Below the pieces are notes generated by a model. It was not told the origin of the DNA. It saw only the letters and a list, made by a program, of their open reading frames with translations, and did no database searches. Below are positions 44,626 to 56,000 of a stretch of 64,000 nt of DNA, one piece after another. This DNA is from Neodontobutis hainanensis. Its lineage: Eukaryota > Chordata > Actinopteri > Gobiiformes > Odontobutidae. How positions within the stretch are numbered: position 1 is the stretch's first letter; every line of letters begins with the position of its first letter. The position numbers and the translations under genes are program-made. The stretch is from contig JALDNG010000004.1 of NCBI GenBank assembly GCA_024349245.1, positions 1 through 64,000 of the forward strand, given 5' to 3'.

Positions 44626-44879
44626 TACAGATACAATTTATTGAAGCACTAATGGAATTGGCTGACTAAAGGGTGCATTATAAAGGAATACCTCTCTCAC
44701 TGAAGCTTGCCCTGAGCCTAAACCTGATCTGGTTCATTAATATTCAATATAAGAAATGAAACTGACTTTGTGACTGGGTTGTTTTGTAAAACTGCATGAT
44801 TTTTTTGTCAAACCCTAACATTCATTGCGTTTTTGATTTTCTCAGAGTACATATATCTATATCTATGTTAACTTCAAGA

Positions 44880-45255
44880 TTCATTCATTTTCTACCACTT
44901 TGTCCCGTTAGGGGTCGCGGGTGACTGGAGCCTATCCCAGCAGCTTTTGGCTAGTGGCCAGTTAGTCGCAGGGCTGACATATAGAGACAAACATTGACAG
45001 ACAACCATTCTCTCTCACATTCATTCACTAGGGACACTTTAGAGTTGCCAGTTAACCTGTACATGCATGTCTTTGGTCGGTGGGAGGAAGCCGGAGTACC
45101 CGGAGAGAACCCACGGTAACACGTGGAGGACATGCAGACTCCTCACAGAAAGACCGGAGAGAATGTCAGCCGAGAGAATGTTTGAGTCGGCCGGGTTTTG
45201 AACTCACGACTTTCTTGCGGTGAGGCAGGAGTGCTAACCACTCTGCCACGTTTAA
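44880..45255 (-). repeat. tRNA-derived SINE inserted in gene B 3' flank
   Basis: Same family as 42395-42800 in reverse orientation. It splits the flank shared by genes A, B and C, so it inserted after the duplication that made B. Confidence 0.8.
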
Positions 45256-45486
45256 CTTCAAGTTAATAATGCATAATGTACAGAATGACACCAAAAAAGC
45301 CTTTGTCTGAAAATTTTTTCTTTGTCTTTTATTCAAAATTTCTACTCTTTGTTTAAGTTAAAAGTTAAAAACAAATAAAAACATTTGTGGTCAAACCTTT
45401 GGAGCTGTGTTTGAATAATTACAGGCTCTATTCTCTGGGATCTGTTCATTATACATATAACAATATCATAATAATACCAATGTAAA

Positions 45487-45770
45487 CTTTCTGGTGATAA
45501 AAAACTGTTGACGCTGAGGCAACATGACAACAGCAACAGGTTATAAAAGAGTCTGAGAAGAACTGAGCTCCACATCTGTCTCTGTCTCTGCAGCGAGACA
45601 CAAACAGCGTCTGCTTCAGTGGATTCAAAAAGAAAGGTGTGTTCCCTCTGAACTGTAGGCCCTAGTGTCTCAGAAACACATTTAGTTTCTGCAGCAGAGA
45701 CAGAGGCTTCAGCAGCAGCAGATACACTCGATGAAACACTGTCATTCATTATTTCACACACGTCTGAAAT
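45487..45770 (-). other. Conserved open block downstream of gene B
   Basis: An open frame after a good acceptor (TTTATTTCAG at about 45770), reading CEIMNDSV, ETKCVSETLGP, FLFESTEADAVCVSLQ and SSVLLRLFYNLLLLSCCL. The gene C flank (61490-61700) keeps it open as well. It lies beyond the lectin stop codon, so it is probably 3' untranslated sequence, but an alternative last exon cannot be excluded. Gene A lacks it. Confidence 0.3.
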
Positions 45771-45834
45771 AAAATAAAATGTTCAAACTAGAAAAAAGTG
45801 TCAATAATAAAATCAATCAGTTTCAAACACACAG

Positions 45835-47023
45835 CTATGCTTTTATGAGTGCTTTGCTTTCACAGATAAATTTATTCTCAAAGATATTTTCTGCAGGATC
45901 CCAGCTCTCGTTCAGAGGTTGGTTTGGAATCATCAACGCTTTAGGACCAGATGTACCCCAATCCTTCTTCATCCAGAACCTTTCAAACAGAAAAACAGTG
46001 TTTTGTTCCTGTTAAAAAGAAGCTTTAAAAGTTTGACAACAGAACTTTAATCAAGGAAACAGGAAAAGACTTGTCTTTAATTCCAAATGAAGTTATCAGT
46101 GCTGCAGCTAATTTAAAATATACAGTGTTTTATTCTGTGACAGCTCTGGGCCCTGTCCTCTGAAGCTGGATCAGGAGGTTAGAGGTCAGCTCAGGGTTAA
46201 CTCTGGGTTTTCAGTTTCAGAGGCTGCTTCACTTTCTCTCTGTGGAAACTTACGCTGAGCAGCTAACTAAATCCAGCTAAATAGATCCAGGTGGAGGATA
46301 CAAACACTGACCAATCAGGGACGAGAAACAAGCTGTCGGTGTCGAGGAGGAGTGTCTGCACAAGCGGCAGCTGACTGTGGCACAAATGTACCGTGAACTA
46401 GTGACACTGTAAAGTCATGTCATATGAAGATGTAACTTAGGCTTAGGTTAAAACACCTCAATGGCCTTTTGTTCAGAATGGGTTTTATTGTCTGCATTAT
46501 GTTGAGATCCAGTGATAGACTGTGATTTTAATGCAACATGTAAAGAAAATGTGTGTCCGACCCATACTTTACAGCATCAGCTCTACTTAAAATCCATTTT
46601 GAATCTTTCATCTTAGACTTCAGAGAAGTCCTGTCATCTGAGTTTATTTTGTAAATGACCCGACTCACCTCAGAGTGTCTGTCTGTCCATCGACCCAGAC
46701 CCAGTTGTTGTTGGATTTTTGAGACAAACCAATCCAAAATCCATGAAACTCATCATAATAAAACTGTGTATGATTATAAATGAACTCCTGTAAACGACAC
46801 CAAACAGAAGTTACTCCACTTTACTTTTACTCAGACTTGTTTTAAAGAAAATCTGAGCTCACCTGTTCCTCCAGTGACTCTATAACCACCAGGTCTGAGA
46901 TGGGGTTTAGAGTTTTACAGTACGTCTGACTCTGGTCCCACTGTTTCCAGGATGATGTCTCATTAAAGAAGAAGTAACAGTGGTCCTTGAAGGGGATCCA
47001 GTTTTTGAGACACGGCTGACACT
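45835..47023 (-). CDS. Gene B lectin-domain exons (three)
   Basis: 47023-46863 (161 nt), 46787-46669 (119 nt) and 45979-45835 (145 nt with stop): the same lengths and phases as in gene A. Differences from A cluster at the start of exon 2 (EFIYNHTQFYYDEFH versus VFIYNHIQNYWDMYH) and in exon 1 (LKNWIPF versus LSGWINF), which may affect ligand contact. Confidence 0.85.
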
Positions 47024-50000
47024 CTGGATTTAAATAAAGCAGAGAAAATTAGATTTAGTTTCTTTTATCTGCTTTAACCAATGAGGGCTTTCAGAAGATT
47101 ACAATCAGCCAGGACTCACGTCTTTGTGGACAGAAGCTGTTCACAGCGAAATTATCGAACATCATGATGACTCCGAGCGTCCAGTTGAGACTGTCCTTCT
47201 GTCGGATCAGGTCCTGGGTCTGGTTCAGCAGCACATTCTTGTCTCTGGACAGAAGCTGGGTCCTGTTCTCCAGCTCAGACTTCTGCTTCATCAGCTGATC
47301 GGTGCTGTTCTGCAGGACGTCCCTTTGTCGGCTCAGGTCATGGGTCCTGTTCTCCAGTTCAAACTTCTGTTCCATCAGCTGCTGGGTGCTGTTCTGCAGC
47401 ACGTCCCTTTGTCGGCTGAGGTCCTGGGTCAGGTTCAGCAGCTCAGACTTCTGCTCCATCAGCTGTCGGTTTTCTGCTCTCTGATTGGTCAACGTTATGG
47501 CCACTACAGAGAGAAGTTTTTAAGATCAACTTGTTGTGTGATTGTTCAGAAATTAAATAAAGAGCATTTTGTTTGTAAAGATTAGTCAGCTTCACTATAT
47601 GGTATAAACGTCATGGTGATTTTGTGACCTTTCTTGCAAAAGAGTATATTGTGTTTCTTGTACTGCATTGCAAAAATTGATTAGTCCCTTTGCTTCCAAT
47701 TTCTTTATTTGTTTCTCTCTAAAAAGGCAGCGTAAGCACTGGAAGAGACACTTTCTGCCGACATTGATTCAGTGTTTACAAGCTGTGTGGACCAAGAGCC
47801 AATGGGAGCAGACCTACTTTTATGTGATAAAAACCTAATAAAAAAGCCTAGGGTACGTCACAGCTCATTCCTGTTAGAATTTGGTCATAACAGTTTCAGT
47901 GTTAAAAACAGGAATAAAAACAAAAAAACAATGTATATGTTTACAGTGAAACAGGCCAGTGCTAATGCTGTAGTTTATTTCTGAACTAAACAGTAACATT
48001 AATAAAGCTGCATGTGGGTTTCTTTTTGTAAATTTGATTTTTTGGGGTTTATTTCCACTTTATTCCAGTTACTCCATAAACCACCTGCTGTGGTTTGTAC
48101 AGAAAAACAAAATCATAATAGAAGCTGGTCGGCTTTTAGACAGTTTTTTATGGTCTATCTAAAAATTTGTTTTTAAGCCCCTCCCTCTGAGTCCAGTCTG
48201 TTCTATTTGGTCCAGTCTATTTTTTAGACATGGCTCCTTTAAACAGTGACTATTGTTGAAACTCACAGTAGACGAGGACAGCGATGCTCAGCAGCAGCAG
48301 CACACAGACAACCACCAGAACTGCTGCCAGAACATAGAAGTCTCTCCCATGAACTGCCTTTTTATCTCCTGTTGGAGCAGAACATATGAGGTCACTATGG
48401 TTCTTTCACAAACACAAAGTCTCCTGCATGAGGTGACACTGACCAACACTTTCTACGAAAAAGGACTTTCACAAATTGTCAGGAGTGAGAATTCAATATC
48501 ATCATTCAGAATTTTTTCTTTTTTTTTTTTGCAGTGTGTCGTCGATGTCACAGCAATAGCAATCCCTGTTCACTTCCTTCTTCCCTGGTCATTATGATGC
48601 AAAAAAACAGTATTCTGAGACTCACAGGCTTTTGAGCTGAAACACGTTGGCATTTTGTCAAACTAGCCATGTGGTAAAAAAGGCTATTTATCAGTTACCT
48701 TTTTGCTGTGTTTACACTGGTTTTTGCTTCACTGAGACTAATTCCTGCAACAGCAAATTTAATTTATACAGCATAATTCATTCACTTTGTCATTAAAGTG
48801 CTTTACAGAAATAAGACACACTAAAAATACATAGACAAGATATAAAATAAGAAATAAAAAATATTGTAAAAAAAATTGTGCAGATAAAAATCCCTTAGTT
48901 TATTTTTACTGAATTTGGGCAAAACCAGAGATGGAGTACATGAATCCTCGATGCGGACTCGAGTCCTGGACTAGAATCGAGTCATCAGCTAATTTTTGGA
49001 CTCGGACTTGCCTTTTTATTGCTCAGACTCAAACTTGGACTCGTTTATTCTTAGACACAAGGACCCGTGTCTCGACTTGGACTTGAGAACTGATGACTCG
49101 GACTTAGACTTGGACTTGAGCACCAAGGACTCACAAGTCACTCAGTAACAACATCACACAACCTCTGTCTGTTGTGTGTGTTCAGAGCGGGACGAGCTGC
49201 TTTCATTTAACTCCCAGTCCCTAAATGTGACCCAAAGGTTTGGCCTAAATAAATACATAAAAAGGTTACAACCTTAATTGATCTGCCAAAATCAAACCTC
49301 CTTTAAATGTGTTAAATTAAATAGGCTTGAACAAAACTAAAATCCCAATCAATGTATCAGTTTGGCTCCAATAGTTTTCAGATTTGTAACTCACTTTGTT
49401 TTGACTTTGACTCGACTTTGACCTTTCTTTAGTGACTCGGACTTGCAGTTTAACCAAATATGAGTCGACTCTGACTCAACTTGACATTTTTTGGATGACT
49501 CAGGCTTAGACTCAGACTTGGACTAAGTAATAATTATTCCACTCGGCCACAACCCGGACTATTCTTTGGTGACTTCGGACTTGAAAACTGAGGACTTGAA
49601 AGTGACTTGGACTTGAAAACTGGTGACTCAACGACAACACTGGACAGAGCTAAAGACAAAGGTTTGTAACTTCCCCCTGAACATTGTTAAAGTTGAGGCT
49701 GTTCCAGGTTTTTGCTGCTGAAGCCTAAACACTGCTTCACCAGGTTTAGTTCTAACTCTGGGAGCAGAAGCCTGTCCCAGATATTCTCAGAGTCTGAGAA
49801 GATTTATAAGGAACTGTCAGAAATACTGTATACATATTCTGGTGCTAAACCATCAAGAGACTTCTATACCAGCAGTGCCATTTTAAAGTCTATTCTCTGA
49901 GCAACAGGAAGCCAGTGCAGATATTTTGACTTTGGAAATGTTTTTAAGGTGATAACATGCTGATGATGTAATTGACTTAATGTGACTGTGACCTCTGGAT

Positions 50001-53000
50001 TTAACATGATTTTTAGATTTTTGAGAAAAAGACTTGAGGTGACACTTTCTCTTTGTTTCTGTCCCAAAGATGATTAGTTCAGTCTTGTCTCTGTTCAGTT
50101 TAAGAAAAATATTTTGCATCCACACATCAATCTGTTCAATGAAGTGACACAGTGAATGGATTGGTCCATTTTCAGCTGCTATGATTAAAATTTAAATCTG
50201 AGTGTCATCTGCATAGTTATAGTAGGATATGTCACAGCTGTGTATTAACTGGCCTAAAGGAAGCATGTAAAGATTGAATAATAGAGGTCCCAAGATAGAC
50301 CCCTGTGGAACTCCACATGTCAGGGCCATTTGGTCTAAAACACATCCAGAGATACTTATCCATTCCTCTAATATTTATGACAGGATTCCATACTCCACTT
50401 TATCAAATGCAGCACTCAAGTCCAACAGAACTAAGACAGAGACTTTTACCGCATCAGTGTTCAGACGGATGTCATTTGCAACTTTTTGACATTTGACTTT
50501 TCCTAAAAATGGCAGGTTGATATGGGCCGATAGTTGTTGAGCACTGTAGCATCAAGACTGCTCTTCTTTAGGAGAGGCTTAATGACAGCTTAAAGCGAAG
50601 GGTACTTTTCCACGGCATTCCAGAGAATAACGCATTGCAATAGTCCAGCCTTGATGTTACAAAGGCAAGAATAATAATTTTTAGCATCAGCTAAAGAGAG
50701 GCAGGAGTGCATTTTTGAGATATTCCTCAAGTGAAAAAAGCCAAGTTTAGTGACCTCTAATGTGCTGCTGCAGAGATAGTGTGGGGTCAAAAATGACACC
50801 GAGGTTCCTCATTGCTGATCGAGACAGTAAGATTGTTGAACTTGTGCCGATGACTGACAGGACCAATTAACAAGAGCTCTGTTTTATCCTTTTTAAGATG
50901 AAGGAAGTTTTGAGACATCCATCTGCTGAGATCTAGCAATAACAGTTGAGCTGATGAGTTATCGTCTATCTGAAGGAGGAGATCATTAGTCACTAGGATC
51001 TAAGACTGAGAGGCGAGAGGTCAGTGGATCCAAGAGAACAGGACCCGGAACTGAGGAAGACAAAAACAAAATATTATCTCTAATATCTTCAATTTTATGA
51101 TTAAAGAAATCTAAAAAGTCTTGTGCACTAAAGGGAGAGGAGTCTTCAGTTGTTTTTGGTTGGATAAGTTTAGCAAATGTCCCAAAGAGAAACCTGGGGT
51201 TATGCCGGTTTTCTCTTATAAGAGATGAAAAATAGGTAGTCTTTGCAGTGCTGAGGGCGTGCTTATAGGTGTTTACACACAAACACCACTTTTGATCATT
51301 TAGATTAGCTTTTGACTTGCGCCATTTGCGTTCAAAACTCCTGCAGGCCTGTTTCAAAGCCCGCGTTTCCTCATTATACCAGGGCGTAGGTCGTCTGGTT
51401 GGTCTGGGCTTTTGTCCTGAGGGGTGCCACTGAGTCGGTGATGGCTGAGAGGGTAGCATGGACCTCCTCTGTGTAGGCCTCTACTGAGTTTCCAGGTGTG
51501 CGGCTCTGTCAGCCGTGTGGCAAACATTTCCATTGCAGCTGCGCTAAAATTTCAGGCAGACACTATAAATTTGTCAGAATTTGAGAAAAATCTATGACTT
51601 TTCTCAAATTCAACCAGTAAGTGATCTAAAACAGCAGGAGAAAGAGAGGAGACCAAAAGATGGGAAACATCTATTCCCCGAGCCAAAACAAGATCAAGAT
51701 AGTTATCACTAATGTGTGTGGGCTCATGAACAAACTGGTTGAAAGACAGGGTTGTAAGGAGTGATTGTAATGCTCTGACTTCAAGACACTTCAAGTGAGT
51801 TAAATTTTGGCTGTGATAATGTACCTGTAAAACAAAATGCAGCTTTATAAATAAAACACCACCACCTGTTTCGACGTGCGACCTACCTGTGCATACACAT
51901 AATCAGGGGGAGAGGCTTCATTTAGTGGCAGAAAAACATTGGGCCTAAGCCACGTTTCACAAAGACAAAGTAAATCCAAGCTATGAGAAGTAATAAGATC
52001 ATTAATTAGGAGTGCTTTGGAGGATAGAGACCGCACATTTAGGAGACTGATCTTCAGTCTTGATGTAGAGCAGACATTTGAAGGCTGGTCTAGTGGAGAG
52101 ATAGCGACAGGAAAAAGTTGTTGAGCTCTAACAGTTCTGCTTGGTTTAAAAGATTGCCTCTGAGTTATAATAACATGAGGACAGGATGCTTTTGGGTCAC
52201 TGACTCTGTGAGTTTTCAGATGTGTTTGAGGACTAAATAACAGATTTAGGCAGTAGACATCAGGATGACACGGCCTAACCAGACAACTAAAAGCTGCTAC
52301 ATTATCCAGTTTCACACCAGCACTAGCATGACTAGCAGGTTCTCTAATTCCTGCGACCTGCTTAGATTCCTTCTGTAGAAAGGTCTTTGGCATTCCTGTC
52401 ACAAACATTATCCACATGCACATTAAAATCACCTGTGATGACTACAAACCCGATTCTTAAAAGGTTGGGACACTGTACAAATTGTGAACAAAAAAGAATG
52501 TAATAATTTACAAATCTCATAAACTTATATTTTATTCACAATAGACATATGTTCAATGTTCAAATGTTGAAAGTGAGACATTTTGAAATGTCATGACAAA
52601 TACTGGCTCATTTTGGATTTCATGAGAGCTACATATTGCAAAAAAGTTTGTAATGATAGCAATAAGAGGCTGGAAAAGTTAAATGTACATATAAGGAACA
52701 TCTTTTTGGGTCAATTGGGAACATGCTTGGGTTTAAAAAGAGCCTCTCAGAATGGCAGTGTCTCTCTCAGAAGTCAAGATGGGCATTCCCACAATGCTGC
52801 TGCAAAAAAATAGTGGAGCAATTTCAGAAATGAGTTTCTCAGAGAAAAATTGTAAAGAGTTTGAAGTTATCATCATCTACAGAGCATATCATCCAAAGAT
52901 TCAGAGATTCTGGAACAATCTCTGTGCGTAAGGGTCAAGGAAAACTAGACTGGATGCCCGTGATCTTCGGGCCTTTAGACGGCACTGCATCACAAACAGG

Positions 53001-56000
53001 AATGTACTGTAAAATAAAATTCCAACATGGGCTCAGGTATACTTCCAGAAAACATTGTCGTTGAACACAATCCACCGGGCCATTCGCCGTTGCTAAAACT
53101 CTATATGTCAAAAAGAACCCATATTTGAACATGATCCAGAAGCACAGATGTTTTTTCTGGAGCCAAGGAAAACTGTTCTGTGTCAGACAAATCAAAATTT
53201 AAAGTTCTTTTTGGAAAACTGGGACGCCATGTCATCCGGACTTAAGAGTACATAGTCAACCCAAGTTGTTCTGAGCTCAGTTCAGTATCTCTGATGGGAT
53301 GAGGGCATGAGTGCATGTGGCATGGGCTGCTTACACATCTGGAAAGGCACCATCAAAGCTGAAACGTATATCCAAGTTCTATAACAACATATGTTCCATC
53401 CAGACGTCGTCTCTTTCAGGAAAGACCTTGCATTTTCCAAAATGACAAAGCCAGACCACATCCTGCATCAGTTACAACATCATGGCTGCGCAGAAAAAGG
53501 ATTCTGTTCTGAATGTCATCTGTTGTATTCTGAATAAAATGTTGAGATTTGAAACTTCCACACCATTGCATTCTGTTTGATTCACAATTTGTACAGTGTC
53601 CCAACTTTTGGGACTCGGGTTTGTATTTGTTCAAATTCTGTGCAGATAACTGCTGAAAGCATTTTACTCATTAATAAAATCATTTTTGGGCGATTTGTTT
53701 AGAACTATATTGGGGGCGCAGTGGCTCAGTTGTCCTTAAACCGGAAGGTGGGCGCTCTCCCCAGAGTTCAGACTGTCGTTGTGTCCTTAGGCAAGACACT
53801 TAACCCTCCTTGCCTCCAGCACTGGCGTATGAATGCATGTGATTATTGAACTGGTGTGATTATGTTGGAACAACAGATGGAAATTAGCCTATGGCTACAA
53901 TCTGGCATATTTACATAAAAAAAAAGTGTAATCTCAGTGGGACAATCCTGGATAAATAAAGGTTAAATAAATAAAATAATTTCAAATATTCAATTGATGA
54001 GCTAAATAATACTCAGCGTTGTCTGGAATTGAACCCACGTTAATTTTTTGTAAATAACCCACAATTTGCCACAAAAGTGAAGGTATCTGGATGCCTTTGC
54101 TTTAACCTTTTCTTTAAGATGACCTGGATGACTGAGAACCTTCACAGACTTGTAACTCTTGAGTAATAAAGGTCATTGAACACCAATCATCTGTTGTGCT
54201 GCATTTGGACCTAGTTTCAGTCAGTTTGGTCATGATTAAAGTAAACTTATAAATGCCTATAATATCGTATAAACACAGGTAAATACACTCAGACTCACCT
54301 GTATCTGGAGCAGACTTTAGGGCTGCAGCAGGGGCTTTTTCTATCACATTAGAATAAATCGTTTCTTCTTCCTTTTGTGCTGAAAAAAAAGTTGAACATT
54401 GTATTAGCTGTAGTGGTGTACTATAAGAAAACAGAGATGTCAGGGAAATAATTTAAACAAAAAAATGGCCTTCTGCGTTTTTACAGCTGCAGTTTGGAAA
54501 ATATCATCCAGAGCAACATTATCAGAACAAAAGGAGTGAAAAATGTTGACAGAAAGAGGGTTACATTCAGATTATGACATGATTCATTGTCTCTTGTGGC
54601 TGTGGAGAAGAAACCGGCGAAGCCCCAAACTAGCCAATAGGTGGCACTACACAGCTGTATGTCTGTTAACTTCTGACAAAAGAAAGAAGTGCTGTAAAGA
54701 CATACAGTTTTTGACTGTGGCAATGACTAAACACTGGAGCATTGGGCTGTATCCACGCGTCTGGAAGCACCTTTATGGAATAAATATGGAACAGGACCAT
54801 TAGCTTCTAAAAATGTCCATATGTATGAGGGTTAAACACGGATTGCATTCAATAGATACAGAGAAATACTTTTAATACACTCAGACTCACCTGTATCTGG
54901 AGCAGGCTTTAGGGCTGCAGCAGGAGCTTCCGTTTTCACATCAGAATAAATAGTTTCTTCTTCCTTTTGAGCTAAAAAAAACAAATAAGTTGAACATTGT
55001 ATTATATGTAGTGGTGTACTATAGGAAATCAAAGATGTCAGTAAAATCATTCAAACAAGAACCAATGGACTTCTGTCTTTTTACAGCTGCAGTGTTGTCC
55101 ATTAGACACATCAGGACACAAGACCTAATCGACCGTGCGGGAGGTTGAGAGATATTGACAAGAGATAGTTGATTATTGACCTCCGGCTGTATGCAGCCTA
55201 CTCTGAATGGGAATATTGTTGGAAGTGGAAAGAATACTTTGAATATCTCCTCATCCCCACCATCATGTCTTTCACTCAGGATGCAGAGGGCTCAGAGGTG
55301 GACTTGTCTATCAAGTTCTCCTGTTCAAGTTGTCTATCAAGTTGTCCTGTTCATAATTTTTATGGACTGGATTTCTAGGCGCAGCCAGGGGCCAGAGGGA
55401 GTCTGATTTGGGGACCACAGGATCTCGTCTCTGCTTTGTGCAGATAATGTTGTCCTATTGGCTCCATCAAGCCAGGACCTCCAGTGTGCACTGGGACGGT
55501 TTCCAGCCGAGTGTGAAGCGGCTGGGATGAGGATCAGCACCTCCAAGTCTGAGCCCATGGTTCTCAGTCAGAAAAGGGTGGATTGACCCCTTCAGGTTGG
55601 TGGAGAGCTCCTGCCTCAAGTGGAGGGATTTCATGTATCTTAGGGTATTTTGGGTCTCAAGCGTGAGGGAAGGAGGGAGCTGGAGGTTGACAGCTGGATT
55701 GTTGCAGCTTCTGCAGTGATGTAGTCATAGTACTGGTTTGTTGTGGTGAAGAAGAATCTTAGCTGCAAGGCAAAGCTCTTAATTTACTGACCAATCTACA
55801 AACGCGAATCCAAAAAAGTTGGGACACAATTTTATTTCTATAGCACAATTCATACACTGGGTAACTCAAAGTGCTTTACAGAAACAAAATAAAATTTACA
55901 AGATTTAGATTTAGAAACATAAGAAAAATGTAAAGCATTATAAAAGAAGAGTGCAGATAAAAAAAAAAACACTTTAAGTTGTAGTGTAGGCGGAGCTAAA

